NCBI GenBank assembly: GCA_020026195.1
Contig: JAHHQW010000011.1
Span: forward strand, 1-54,414
Source: Prevotella sp.
Lineage (GTDB): Bacteria > Bacteroidota > Bacteroidia > Bacteroidales > Bacteroidaceae
Direction of reading: 5' to 3'
Length of the DNA: 54,414 nucleotides
Below are positions 23,530-35,300 of this stretch, piece by piece (within the stretch, counting starts at the first letter, position 1; every line of letters begins with the position of its first letter). The notes below the pieces were generated by a model that had not been told where the DNA came from, did no database searches, and saw only the letters and a program-made list of their open reading frames with translations. The translations under genes were made by a program, and so were the position numbers.

Positions 23530-23867
23530 AAAGCAGTATAGAAGAATTATTAGGACTGGCCACGGGGTGTATCGGTATGAGTGTGCAAGACTTCTGCCGT
23601 TGCACCCCTTCTCAGTTCAGATACATTTTCGACCAATGGAACAAAATGAAATCGCGACATGAGCAGCATGAATGGGAACGGACCAGATTATTGTGCTGTT
23701 ATATTATTCAGCCCTATACAAAAGGTGAAATAAAAGTTACCGATATTATAAAATTTCCATGGGAAGAGAATAAAGAAGAGGTGAAAGAACAAATAACAGA
23801 CGAAGAACTAGAAGCAAGATATAAAGCAGCTAAAAAACGACTAGGCTTAACAAGCCACAAAAAATAG
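23505..23867 (+). CDS. Tail assembly chaperone, frameshift extension (T domain)
   Basis: Read in -1 frame from the A9 run. The part before ATG 23577 (ESSIEELLGLATGCIG) is conserved-looking chaperone sequence, and the body MSVQDFCRCTPSQFRYIFDQW continues it. The product is the T part of a GT fusion, not an independent 96-residue protein, though ATG 23577 could start a separate form. Confidence 0.75.
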   Translation, partial: CSENGHTVESSIEELLGLATGCIGMSVQDFCRCTPSQFRYIFDQWNKMKSRHEQHEWERTRLLCCYIIQPYTKGEIKVTDIIKFPWEENKEEVKEQITDEELEARYKAAKKRLGLTSHKK

Positions 23868-23871
23868 ATCT

Positions 23872-26800
23872 ATGGACAAAACCGTAAAATTCAAGATAGA
23901 ACTTGAGACCCATGGGGAGAAGGTACTTCATACAATATCAGTAGATACCAATGAACTTCGTTCTGCCTTAAAGGGTGTACAAAAAGAAATTGGGCATGTG
24001 AACGATTCTCTAGGGCAAATGGCTAAAGCCGGACTTGTTTTTACGGCTGTGACAGATGCAGTAAATGCCCTTGAAGGTGCAGTAGGCGGTATTGCTGGAG
24101 ACTACGATAGATTTGATAAAGGCATGCGTGCAGCAGGCTCTATTGCCGGAGTATCTGCAAAGAACCTTGGGAAACTAAAAGAAGAAGTTAAGGACATTGC
24201 AGCTGTCGTACCTTTGGCAAAGGAACAGCTTGCCGACGGACTTTATCAAGTTGTCAGTAATGGTGTACCGAAGGATAACTGGATTGAATTTTTGGATAAA
24301 AGTTCGCGGAGTGCAGTAGGTGGTATAGCAGATTTGGGGCAGACAGTTACTGTTACTGCAACAGTAATCAAGAACTATGGAATGGCATGGAATGCAGCAG
24401 GCTCCATCCAGGATAAGATACAAATGACCGCTAAAAATGGTGTTACCACATTCGGACAATTGGGTGAAGCATTGCCTAAGGTTACTGGTAGTGCTGCAAC
24501 ACTAAATGTAGAGATAGACGAGCTTCTTGCATCGTTTGCCACACTAACTGGTGTCTCGGGAAATACAGCTGAAGTTAGTACACAGTTAGCTGCTATTTTT
24601 AATGCCCTTATAAGACCTACAAGTGAAGCTGCAGAGATGGCAGAAAACATGGGTATCAAGTTCGATGCATCAGCAATAAAAGCAGCTGGAGGTCTTCAGA
24701 ATTTCCTTATTATTTTAAAGAAAGACGTAGAACAGTATGCTGCAGCAAGCGGCATGCTCGAGCAGGAAATATACGGAAGACTATTTGGTTCTGCAGAGGC
24801 ATTACGTGCCATACTACCTTTAACAGGCGAACTAGCTGACAAATACACATCTAACGTTGAAGCCATGGCAAATAGTGGTGGAACAATAGATGCCGCATTT
24901 GACCAGATGTCCGGAAGCGGCGAAGCTGTAACACAGATGCTGAAGAGTCAGTTGAGCTCAATGCTTGAATGGGCCGGAGGTATTGCAAGTTCCATTAAAC
25001 CCTATCTCTCTTTTATAGCAGTAGGCGGACAGGCTATATACGGACTTGGCATGATGACAAAAGCACTTAAACTTGCTGCTAACAGTACGCTCGCACTTAT
25101 GGCAGCACAAAAGGCAAATGTCGTCGTAACCACACTTGCAGCAATGCACGAGAAGATACAATGCTTTGCTTTAAATCTGCTTACTGCAAGTTCGCACACG
25201 GCCACAGCCGGAACATGGGCACTTACAGCAGCCGTTACTGCATTGTATGCAGTTGCTACATTAGGAGCATCAGTTATAATTACAGGTCTTGTTTCCCTCT
25301 TTTCTGATACAGGAGAAGAAGCGGAAGGTGCTGCTGATAACGTAGATCTGTTAAAGGAGTCTACAGATGCGATGAAGCAGGTTGCATCAAATGCCAAGGC
25401 TTCTATTGACATGGAGATTACAAGTCTAAGAAAATTGATAAAAGAACATGCCAATGATAAGGATGCTGTTGACAAGCTAAACCAAAAGTATGGGGATGCA
25501 CTCGGCTATCATAAGACAGCATCTGAATGGTACGATACCCTTATAACTAAAAGTAAAGCATACTGTCAACAGCTTGGCTATGAAGCACAGGCAAAAGTTC
25601 TTGCTTCACAAATAGCAGCAAAAGAAATTGAACGAGATGCCAAATTATACGAGTATCGCCGACTTACGGCTCCACAGCTGGACAAATATGGGAAGAGCAC
25701 CAACCAGGCAGTAAAAGAAGGAAAAGATGAGCAATACGTACAGACCCTTGCGCAGGAAGCCAATACTCTTACATCAGAAATAGAATCGCTTAAAAAAAAC
25801 TATAGTTCTGCAATAAACAAAATGTCTGAAGCTGGTGAAGAACTCAAACAATCACTTAGAGAAACATCGGCTGAAATATCATGGCAGAAACAGAGTTATG
25901 AATCGCTGGGCAAGACTATTGAGAAACAGAAACAAAAAGTTACTTCACTTGCCGGGATTGACGATGCTGCAGCTAAAAAAGAAGCTGCCAGCCTCAAACG
26001 GATGGAAGAAAGATACAATGCACTTGGGGAAAAATATGGCCTCATCAGCAGTTCCTCTTCAAGGAAGAATTCTACTAAAGATCAATATGATGGTAAAGAA
26101 CTCATAGAAAACGCAAACAGTTACAAGGAACTGAGCAATAATATTTCCTATTACCAGGAACAACTCGAAAAGACAACCATCTCTGACAAGGATTCTATTA
26201 AAACTTTACAAAATAAGATAAATGCATTAGAAAAAGAGAGGGATACCATTAAAGCCGTAATGGATGCTGTAGGACGTCCTGTAACACTTGAAACCTTAGA
26301 GGACATTGATAAAGAAATAGTATATCAGCAGGGATTAAAACAAAAAGCCAGTGCTGATAATATTTTGGGTATCGAGGCTGAAATAAATCGTCTGAAGGAA
26401 TTAAAGAGGACTCTTGAGGAAAGTGCTCATGAAACCGTCAGCTTAGAAAAGATAACTACATACGAGGAACTTGAAAACGAAATTTCATTCTATGAAAACA
26501 AACTTAAACATGCAACACAGGCTGAACGTGTAGAAATAAGCAATCAGATCAATGCACTCAAAAAACTAAGGGGAGAATGGGATTCGATGCTATCTGCATT
26601 GAACGTTCCAGATAATATAGGACATCTGAATACGATGGAAGATTTACAGCGTGCAATTTCCTATTATGATGAGCGCATCAAACAAGCATCTGCAAATGAA
26701 ATAGAAGGTTTACAGAGGACCAAAGCCTTGCTCGAGGAGAAACACAAGAGCCTTGAAAGACTGACAGAACTCCCTTCTATGGAGAAAGAACTGACAGAAC

Positions 26801-27669
26801 TGGAAGGACTCGGACATACCGAACTCAAACTAGAGTTGGAACTAATAGGTCTTGATGGAATAAAAAATAAAATACGATCGCTCCAAAAGATGCTAGATGA
26901 TACGAAGAATCCCCTAAATGCAGAACAACGAAAAGAGGTAACTCAACTGATAAATAGCTGGAAAGGTTACGAGAAACAGATGCGCCGCAACAAAGTCACT
27001 GTTCAGGACTCCTGGCGAAATATACGTGGTTTGGGCGACAGCATAAGCGGAATAACAGAAACGCTTAAGGGTAACGGTAATGCATGGGATAAAGTAACAG
27101 GGGCTATTGACGGTATGCTTGGCGTCTATGAGTCTGTAAAGGGCATTATATCTATAGTACAGATGCTTACAGGTGTAACAACGACCCATACAGTTGCAAA
27201 GACTAAAGAAGCTGCTGCAACGATATCATCTACTACAGCAGAAACAGCTGGAGCCGCAACTTCAGAAATAGCAGCTGCAGCACAGTTACCTGTAATTGCA
27301 GCAAATAAAGCTGCCACGGCTTCGTTTATGGAACTTGCAGCTGCTGCATATTTTGCGGCTCATGCGTATATCCCGTTTGCGGGTTTCGCAATAGCTTCCG
27401 GTTTTGCAGCGGCTGCAGTGGCACAGACCCAGGCAATAGCAGCTATGCCTTTTGCTGATGGTGGTGTGATATATGGCCCTACTTTAGGCCTTATGGGCGA
27501 ATATTCAGGCGCAAAAAACAACCCTGAAGTAGTTGCCCCACTAGACAGATTAAAGAGCCTTATTGGCGGAAATTCCGATACAACAAACGGGAAAGTAGAA
27601 TTCAAAATCAAGGGCCGTGTAATTGCAGGAATTTTAGAGAAAGAAAAATTGCATAGGAGAAGACATTAA
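23872..27669 (+). CDS. Tail tape measure protein
   Basis: 1265 residues. N-terminal 1-350 is a TP901-type tape-measure region (GLVFTAVTDAVNALEG, LYQVVSNGV, GVSGNTAEVSTQLAAIFNAL), followed by hydrophobic segments (about 360-400 and 455-485), long coiled coils (about 500-1080) and a hydrophobic Ala-rich C-terminus with the usual FADGGVIYGPT-LGLMGEY...PEVVAPLDRLK motif. Its length sets tail length: a contractile or siphovirus-type tail of moderate length is implied. Confidence 0.9.
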   Translation: MDKTVKFKIELETHGEKVLHTISVDTNELRSALKGVQKEIGHVNDSLGQMAKAGLVFTAVTDAVNALEGAVGGIAGDYDRFDKGMRAAGSIAGVSAKNLGKLKEEVKDIAAVVPLAKEQLADGLYQVVSNGVPKDNWIEFLDKSSRSAVGGIADLGQTVTVTATVIKNYGMAWNAAGSIQDKIQMTAKNGVTTFGQLGEALPKVTGSAATLNVEIDELLASFATLTGVSGNTAEVSTQLAAIFNALIRPTSEAAEMAENMGIKFDASAIKAAGGLQNFLIILKKDVEQYAAASGMLEQEIYGRLFGSAEALRAILPLTGELADKYTSNVEAMANSGGTIDAAFDQMSGSGEAVTQMLKSQLSSMLEWAGGIASSIKPYLSFIAVGGQAIYGLGMMTKALKLAANSTLALMAAQKANVVVTTLAAMHEKIQCFALNLLTASSHTATAGTWALTAAVTALYAVATLGASVIITGLVSLFSDTGEEAEGAADNVDLLKESTDAMKQVASNAKASIDMEITSLRKLIKEHANDKDAVDKLNQKYGDALGYHKTASEWYDTLITKSKAYCQQLGYEAQAKVLASQIAAKEIERDAKLYEYRRLTAPQLDKYGKSTNQAVKEGKDEQYVQTLAQEANTLTSEIESLKKNYSSAINKMSEAGEELKQSLRETSAEISWQKQSYESLGKTIEKQKQKVTSLAGIDDAAAKKEAASLKRMEERYNALGEKYGLISSSSSRKNSTKDQYDGKELIENANSYKELSNNISYYQEQLEKTTISDKDSIKTLQNKINALEKERDTIKAVMDAVGRPVTLETLEDIDKEIVYQQGLKQKASADNILGIEAEINRLKELKRTLEESAHETVSLEKITTYEELENEISFYENKLKHATQAERVEISNQINALKKLRGEWDSMLSALNVPDNIGHLNTMEDLQRAISYYDERIKQASANEIEGLQRTKALLEEKHKSLERLTELPSMEKELTELEGLGHTELKLELELIGLDGIKNKIRSLQKMLDDTKNPLNAEQRKEVTQLINSWKGYEKQMRRNKVTVQDSWRNIRGLGDSISGITETLKGNGNAWDKVTGAIDGMLGVYESVKGIISIVQMLTGVTTTHTVAKTKEAAATISSTTAETAGAATSEIAAAAQLPVIAANKAATASFMELAAAAYFAAHAYIPFAGFAIASGFAAAAVAQTQAIAAMPFADGGVIYGPTLGLMGEYSGAKNNPEVVAPLDRLKSLIGGNSDTTNGKVEFKIKGRVIAGILEKEKLHRRRH

Positions 27670-27670
27670 T

Positions 27671-29935
27671 ATGATGTACGAAATATATAGGGGACATTTT
27701 TATTCAAGAAATAATAATAAGTGGGAGGCTGTAATATCATGTGACCAGGAGGCAGTCCCCCAAGAAGTCGGTGCACTTGATTTCCCCGGCGAAGAACCCT
27801 TGGTAATCGAATGGGAAGAAAATAAAAAAGAAGATGTAATATGTAGTAGTTCTGCCACACTAATCCTTATAAGTCCTGGTGACAGAACTTACGAAAATCT
27901 TTATACCATCAAGCCTGGTGCAATAAGACTGGATATATATAAGAACGGCACAAAATACTGGAGCGGTGTACTAGACCCGGAATTCTACGAAGAACCATAT
28001 AATACCATGCAGGATTACGAAGTAAGCCTTACGTTCTCCGATTTTGGCATTCTGGACAGACTTAAATTTGACATGAAAGGATATAGGACTATAAGAGAAG
28101 TCTTATGGCATGCATTATCTTCTGGCAATTTAAACATTCCGGTAGTGGAAAGTTTGATAAGTACAACACTAGATGGTGAGACACAGATGACTCTCCTCGA
28201 CTTAAGTGTACATAGTGATAATTTTTATGACGAGGAGGGTGAAGCCATGAGTTATTACGAAAGTATTAAGGGAATACTGCAACCGCTCGGAATGAAAATG
28301 GTACAAAAGAATGGTCGTATATGGATATATGATCTTAACGGTCTATACGAAAAAGGGGGCTCAAAAACTTTAAAATGGATGAGTGACGACCAAGTAATGG
28401 GTACAAGTGAAGTCTATAATAATGCAGTAATACGATGGAGTCCTTATGTACGCGATGGTAATTTGACAAATGATGAATGCTATGTAAAAAAAACAGATGC
28501 ATCACTCACGGCATTAAATACCACACAGGGGAAAAACCTGGATACTTCGATATATTATTCTTATCATGCATCACCGGACCCTATAAACTGGTTTGATACA
28601 AGTGACAGTGGTTTTACGATATGGACAGACAGAGAAGGGGTCGGAACCACATTACTTGATGACAGAGTTCGTTTCTTTAAGATAGTTCCACAAGCTGACG
28701 GAGATGAAAGTGAAGGTGTAGCAATGTATTGGCCCTCGATATCCGGTAGCCAAAGTGGAAAAGATTACAGAATAATAATAAAACAGCATGGTATACAGCC
28801 TGCTGCAGGAACTCCAAATTCTTATGTAGGAAAATCTTTATTCAGGACAAAAGGGACTTGGCTCCCTAATGTGAAGGACTGGCGTACCTTAAGATTGCGA
28901 ATTGGGTTGGAACTTCTAATGGATGTACGTTATAACCCTTTTGAAGAAGCATTCAACATGAAACATGAAAAACAAGCTGATAATGAAAAAGCATGGAAAG
29001 CCTGGGGTAATTTTCTATATATACCGGTAAGCATTAAATACAAGCCTTCAGGGGGTGGTCCAACGTATTGTTGGACTAATAGGAATGCACTTCCCCTTAC
29101 GAACTTAAGGAAACCCATGACTACGATCAACGAGACCATGGGGGAATGGGTACCGTATGATGACAGCAGGGATGATGAACCTGAAACATTCGGATATTTA
29201 TGCTTCTATGACGTAACAGACCGAGAGGAGGCATCAGCCATTGGAGGATGGAAAAGAAATCGCCCGGCGATTGATCCACATAATGAAAGACTTTCTACAG
29301 GCCTTGCAAGATCCGATAATGGTCAGTATATTCCTTACCCAAACTACGGAGGCCAGGGAGGTGAAGTAAGCCTTGAAATACGCAGAAATGGATGGATAGT
29401 CTGTGATGGCGGTACAAAACTTAACAGAATGGTTAATGCCGATGACCGAAAACTCATGGGCAAATGCCATTGGATTCTTGTTAAAATACCGCAAATAGAA
29501 ATACAGCGAAACCTTATAGAAGCACCAGAGCTTGAGACAGAAGACGTGATATATAAAGCAGAAATAAACAGCAATGCAAAAGAAACACTCGAACTGGAAA
29601 CTGTATGTGGTACCAGCACAACAGAAATACCACTCGCCCGTGGAGCTTATTTTAATACTGGTAGCAATGAACCAATTACTTCCTTGTACCGCGGAGGCAG
29701 GCATACACAGGCTGAGGAGCTCTTTATAGGTACGTTATACAGCCAGTATGGCGAAAGGCATCTTACGCTATCAGGTACCACAAAAATATTAACTGATAAT
29801 ATTACGACTTATGAGGATGTAATGAAAAAGGGAATACGAATGATGGTTACAAGTGAGGTACAAGACTTGTATAATGAAACTTCAGAAACAACATTCGTAG
29901 AACTCCGCCCCGACGAATATTCAAAAACCAATTAG
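27671..29935 (+). CDS. Distal tail/baseplate hub protein
   Basis: 754 residues after the tape measure gene, where distal tail and hub proteins lie. The N-terminus (MYEIYRGHFYSRNNNKWEAVI, IEWEENKKEDVICSSSATLILISPGDRTYENLYTI) resembles Bacteroidales phage tail proteins with a Dit-like or gp27-like start. The remainder is beta-rich. Assigned by position and pattern. Confidence 0.6.
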   Translation: MMYEIYRGHFYSRNNNKWEAVISCDQEAVPQEVGALDFPGEEPLVIEWEENKKEDVICSSSATLILISPGDRTYENLYTIKPGAIRLDIYKNGTKYWSGVLDPEFYEEPYNTMQDYEVSLTFSDFGILDRLKFDMKGYRTIREVLWHALSSGNLNIPVVESLISTTLDGETQMTLLDLSVHSDNFYDEEGEAMSYYESIKGILQPLGMKMVQKNGRIWIYDLNGLYEKGGSKTLKWMSDDQVMGTSEVYNNAVIRWSPYVRDGNLTNDECYVKKTDASLTALNTTQGKNLDTSIYYSYHASPDPINWFDTSDSGFTIWTDREGVGTTLLDDRVRFFKIVPQADGDESEGVAMYWPSISGSQSGKDYRIIIKQHGIQPAAGTPNSYVGKSLFRTKGTWLPNVKDWRTLRLRIGLELLMDVRYNPFEEAFNMKHEKQADNEKAWKAWGNFLYIPVSIKYKPSGGGPTYCWTNRNALPLTNLRKPMTTINETMGEWVPYDDSRDDEPETFGYLCFYDVTDREEASAIGGWKRNRPAIDPHNERLSTGLARSDNGQYIPYPNYGGQGGEVSLEIRRNGWIVCDGGTKLNRMVNADDRKLMGKCHWILVKIPQIEIQRNLIEAPELETEDVIYKAEINSNAKETLELETVCGTSTTEIPLARGAYFNTGSNEPITSLYRGGRHTQAEELFIGTLYSQYGERHLTLSGTTKILTDNITTYEDVMKKGIRMMVTSEVQDLYNETSETTFVELRPDEYSKTN

Positions 29936-29937
29936 CT

Positions 29938-32397
29938 ATGGATAAAAAATATCGATTAAAAACAGGCAGAATGCCTAAAAAAACACGAAGCGAACGACTA
30001 CGTGAAACAGGTGTGTCCGGACGTGTTTCTATATATAGCTATGGAAAGTCCTCCCCTAATTATGGTGACGGGCATACGCATAGTAATCTCCCAATCCTGG
30101 AGAAACTGGGCTTAGAAGGTGACTATATTACATTGCACCACCCATCTGCAGATAAAGACTGGGTAAAGTCTAAAAGTGGTTATTCAGATACTTCGGGACA
30201 TGCGGATACAGCTCGGCATGCAGAAACGTCAGATGTATCCGGCGACTCCAAATTGTGGGACGGACACCATTTTCCAGATTATTTAGACCAGCCTGTACGT
30301 AAAGACGATAAAGTAAGATTTAGAGAAATTCAAAGTTCTGATATACACGGAGCAGGAACTTTCGTCGATGGACTTTTAGGTAGCGGATTTCGAGTGTGGG
30401 AAGATTCCAATGGTATTACAAATATAACAATTGACCGCCTTACCGTAAGAGAAACGATGACTATCCTTGAACTACTGGTACATAAAACGCGTTCGATTGG
30501 AGGACAACTTGTTGTATCTGCAGCTAATGGAAAGATAAAAGATTGTGTGCTCGATGGGGAAAATTATAGGATAACATTTGAACAAGAAAATCTATTTGTG
30601 ACACATGACCTTATACGCTGCTCACATTTCACAGGCAGCGATTTAAGAAATTACTGGGTGGAAGTGTCTAGTTCGGATAAAGATTGTATAATAGTTCCAA
30701 AGTCGGAGTTCAGTAATCTGCAGCCTAGAACCGGAGACGAATGTGTTCTTATGGGTAATACTGCAGATGCAAAAAGACAAAATTTAATCCTTATAAGTGC
30801 TACAGAGGATGGACAACCTCGTATAGATGTAATGGATGGCGTTTCCAGGAAAGACTTTAACGGTTGCCTGAGAGTTAGACTGGGAAACCTCGATGGTATT
30901 AAAGATATTGCATTTGGGGAAAAACAGCCACATGGCAATGGCATGTATGGCGATAATGTTTTTCTCAAGGGAGACTTTATTCTAGCAAACGGTGAAAGCG
31001 TACAAACTAAATTTGAAATAACGGAGGGTAAGATAGATGCGGTAGCTGAAGGGTTACGCGAAGATTTTACAGGTGATAAAGGTTACCTTAACAATCCTAT
31101 ATTTTCTGAAGGAATGCGTTATTGGAACACAACTTCAGCATGTACCTTCTTTCTTGTTGGTAATCGATGGATATGGGCCAATAGTAACATATTATCCCGT
31201 AAAGGCAATATGGCTCATGTAACCAAAGACATGGGTAGAAATGTCGTAAAGATACATAACCTTTACATAAAACAAAGGAATAGTGCTTTTAGTAAAAAGC
31301 CTTCATTTGTTAATAATCCCAACGGCTTAAAAGAACCAATACCAGTATTTTTGTCCTTCTTCTATCGATGCACAAAACCCGGACGTCTGACAGTTGAATT
31401 TGAAGGAACGGATATGACTGGCTTTGTACCACATCCTGCAATGCATGTAGAAGAAGATCTGACCGATACAAAAGGCAAATATATTCAATATTCATGTACA
31501 GGACTATGGAATGGCACAGGAGATTTTAAGCTGAGCTTTACTGGTGACATATATCTGTATATGCTCATCCTAACAACTGACAGAGTCGATTCACTTGTCT
31601 ATAAATATAAAACTCTATTCGAACAGAGTTCTAACCTCGTTAAAATATCATCTGCAGTATTTGATAAAGATGAACAATGTCTCAGGGAAACAGGTCTTTT
31701 AATCAAACCAGAGGGCTCTGGAATATACATGCAGGATGCATCAGGAAAACTTGCACTTATTGGCGTGGAAGCAGAAGTTGACGACGGGCACGGCGGTACA
31801 CGAACTGTAATTAAACTAACTGCCGATAATATAAGACTAGAGGGACTTGTTACGGCAAATGGAAATTTCAGAATATTAGAAGACGGAAGTGCAGAAGCCT
31901 GGAACATGAAACTGCATGGTTATCTGAATTCCAGGTTTATACCAATTAGTGAAAGTGATGCAGAACAAGTTCCAGACACGGGACATCCTTCAACATTTTT
32001 ACTGAAATCTAACCTTTATATAGAAGCATCAGGATGTAAAATTAAGCTACCTGTATCAGAAGAATATGAAGGTGCAAGAGTTTTAATATTTGATAGCCCA
32101 AGAATTATTACAAGAAGTGACTACGGAACATGCATTATAACAGATGATAACTCCCCCATAATAGGAGGAGTCCTTGGTATTTCACCAGAAGACTCTTTAT
32201 GCGAGGCAAAAGAACTACACCCAATGTTCGGAACTATTGAATTGTCACTTATGAACTATACATACAGAGACCAAAATGGACAACCAACAAAAAGCGTTTT
32301 GCGTTGGATCCTTACAAATGAAAGCTGCATGAAACTTTCCTGGCTCGATAATAACAGTAATGTACATGTAATTGATAACATTAAAAACATCCAATAA
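29938..32397 (+). CDS. Tail/baseplate structural protein
   Basis: 819 residues, 2 nt after the previous gene. The N-terminus is basic and Ser/Arg-rich; a region with repeated H/T/D (SDTSGHADTARHAETSDVSG, then SKLWDGHHFPDYLDQPV) is the 'anchor' found in Bacteroidales tail proteins before fibre genes. The middle resembles modules for baseplate-fibre attachment and the C-terminal part a jelly-roll-like fold. It probably links the hub to the fibre. No enzyme motif seen. Confidence 0.55.
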   Translation: MDKKYRLKTGRMPKKTRSERLRETGVSGRVSIYSYGKSSPNYGDGHTHSNLPILEKLGLEGDYITLHHPSADKDWVKSKSGYSDTSGHADTARHAETSDVSGDSKLWDGHHFPDYLDQPVRKDDKVRFREIQSSDIHGAGTFVDGLLGSGFRVWEDSNGITNITIDRLTVRETMTILELLVHKTRSIGGQLVVSAANGKIKDCVLDGENYRITFEQENLFVTHDLIRCSHFTGSDLRNYWVEVSSSDKDCIIVPKSEFSNLQPRTGDECVLMGNTADAKRQNLILISATEDGQPRIDVMDGVSRKDFNGCLRVRLGNLDGIKDIAFGEKQPHGNGMYGDNVFLKGDFILANGESVQTKFEITEGKIDAVAEGLREDFTGDKGYLNNPIFSEGMRYWNTTSACTFFLVGNRWIWANSNILSRKGNMAHVTKDMGRNVVKIHNLYIKQRNSAFSKKPSFVNNPNGLKEPIPVFLSFFYRCTKPGRLTVEFEGTDMTGFVPHPAMHVEEDLTDTKGKYIQYSCTGLWNGTGDFKLSFTGDIYLYMLILTTDRVDSLVYKYKTLFEQSSNLVKISSAVFDKDEQCLRETGLLIKPEGSGIYMQDASGKLALIGVEAEVDDGHGGTRTVIKLTADNIRLEGLVTANGNFRILEDGSAEAWNMKLHGYLNSRFIPISESDAEQVPDTGHPSTFLLKSNLYIEASGCKIKLPVSEEYEGARVLIFDSPRIITRSDYGTCIITDDNSPIIGGVLGISPEDSLCEAKELHPMFGTIELSLMNYTYRDQNGQPTKSVLRWILTNESCMKLSWLDNNSNVHVIDNIKNIQ

Positions 32398-32399
32398 TT

Positions 32400-35300
32400 A
32401 TGGCACTAACAGAAGCAGAAAAACAAGAACTATTAAATGCCATCAAGGCAGAAAGTAGTGATGTGACAGAACTTGAAACAACCACTACTTTAGAAGGAAT
32501 GAGTGGTCTTCCAGGCATGCAAAATGGTAAGTTAGTATTAGCACCACTAGACTTGCTTAGAGAACCAGCCAATGCTGCAGCCCAGAAAGCAGAAAGAGCT
32601 TCATCTGTTGCGTTAAATGCTGCAGATATAGCACGCACAGCCGCTGATGAAGCCAATATAGCCAAACAGAATGCAGATACTTCGACCTCTGAAGCAAATG
32701 CTGCTGCCGCGCATGCAACAGATGCAGCCCAGAAAGCAGAAAGTGCGGCACTTGAATATGAAAGTACTGCCGGTGCTGCACTGACAGGAGCTACAATGCG
32801 ATTTGCTGCATTTGTCGAACAAGGAACGATACAAGCAATGGGTACGTCAACACCTGGAGGAGATATCGTATATGTTAAGAGTGCCCATAACTTTGCATAT
32901 AGAAGCGGAACTACTCTATTCGGCAGCTGGCTGATTGAAGGTTTAGGGAATGAGAGTTATTTCATAGATATTAACACTTTTAAACCATATACAAACAAAA
33001 CGTATCTCTTTGAAGATCTTATTTTCGTATGGAATCCCACATCGCAGGACCTTGTAGAAGTTTCAGGTAGTGGGAGTGGCTCTGGCTTTTATAATGTGAC
33101 TAATGAACAACCTCTTTCGGATGGTTATTATACTAAGGAAACAGCTATATCAGCTTTGAATAATGCTAAAATTAAAGATGATGCAAAACCAGGTATGATA
33201 ATTACCTTTAAAGACTCTTTAGGTAAATGGCGCGATTATAGATTTTCCGGCAACGAAATAAAAGATTTCTTATCTTCGTCCATGTGGGAAGAATACGGAG
33301 GTTCCGGTACGGTGAAAAAAATAACAGTAAGAAAAGGTACCACCACGACAGAACTCACCCCAAATGAAGCCGGGAATGTAGAGCTTGATATCCCAGACGT
33401 AGTAGTCGACGAAACAATAGAAGAAACATCTACCAACCCTGTGGCCGGCAAAGCTGTTGCTGCAGGTTTTAAAAATTTATCAGGAAAATATGGTGCTTCA
33501 ATACAATTGAATACTATTGGCGAAGGTCCAGACAAGGCATTCTCTATGTCATTAATCGACGAGAACGGCAATGTCTTAAACACTTCTGATATGTTTACCG
33601 GTGGCGGTGGTGGAAGTGTCGCTACAACTAAGATCGTCCTTACTCGTGTAACGCCAAATTCGACAGTAAAACTTGGCGATACCGTTAAACTTACTTACAA
33701 CTATAACCATATTGATACGACGACTAATGAGAGTACTGGCAATGCAGGAAAGGCTGTAATAAGTATTACGCATGGTGCTAATACAAATACTACCGAAAGT
33801 AGTATTGCTGCAGGTAGTTCTAATACTATTGACGTAAGCAAATACATGGGTGTGGGTACTAATACCATTAAAGTAAGGGTGTCCACAGGTGAAGGAGCAG
33901 AAATGCAGGTCGCACAAATAACCTGGACAATAAATGTTGTACAATTGACATTATCCAGTTCTTTCAACATTGCTACAGCAATTGAACGCGGCGATATAAT
34001 ATCTGTTCCTTATGCCCTAAGCGGAAGTGGAAACAAGACGTTGCGATGCTTTGTGGATGGTGTTGATAAGGATGACAGAAGTATTACAGCCAGTACAGCA
34101 AACGGCTCGTTCAGCATCAGTACCAGAGATATGCTCCATGGTCCGCATACGATACAGATGGTCGTGGAATTGGAATTGTCCGGAGGCCTTAAAATTAAGA
34201 GTAACAGTATATACTTAGGCATAGGTGTCCGTGAACAGGGGAACAGAAACCCTTTGATATGTACTCGTTTCGAATATTCAGATGGAACAATAATACCATC
34301 ACGAGGCACACCGTATATTGAAACAAGGCAATATGACGCATATTCATTGCATTATGCCGTTTATAATCCTAAAGAAACACCTACGAGGGTTCTCGTATCT
34401 GCCAACAACCAGATTATATCTGAAGCAATGATACCTTTCACAGTACAAAAGCTAACAGTCCGTGCAATGGAGCCCGGCCAACAAATATGCAGGATATCAT
34501 GTGAAGGTACGCAATTCTTTTATGAGCTTCATGTGAATGAATCCGAACTAAACGTAAAAGAACCTAAAGATAACCTTCAGCTAAGGCTCACTGCTCAGGG
34601 ACGCAGTAACAATGATGCCAATAAGGATGAATGGAGTTACGAAGGTGTTAGAACAGAGTTTAAAGGCTTTAAATGGGGCGGTGATGGATGGATGAATGGT
34701 GCATTGCGTATTAATGATAAGGCTAGTGCAACAATAATGTATCAGCCGCTTAAACAACCAGACCAGGACGTTACAAATGCATTTGCATTCTTAATCAAAT
34801 TCAAGGTGTCAGAGGTGATGGATGATAATGCTGAAGTAATAAGATGCATCGACAAAGACGGAACTGGTTTTGTAATTACTTCTCAGGAAGCTCGCTTTCA
34901 GACTAAGGGAAAGGCTTCGCTTGCTATGAAAATGGCAGCAGGTGAAATATATGAAGTTGCATTTGTATCATTCCCCAAGGCTTATGAAGGTTCAAGCGAC
35001 TATGAAAAGAAGAATACAGAGATGGTATACCTGTATATAAACGGTATTATGTCAGGTTCTGTGCAAAGATCTACAAGTGACAGTGTTTACCAATCCACCC
35101 CACAAAATATAACCATGGGGGCAATTGGCGCAACACTTGACGTTTATCTTGTCAGGGCTTATAATAATTACCTAAGTGACGCACAGGTTCTTGACTGCTA
35201 TATGGTAGACCAGAATAGTGCAGATGAACTTATATCGCTATACAATCGCAATAATGTCATCGATGAAAATGGTAATGTTACAACTGAAAGCGTACCAAAA

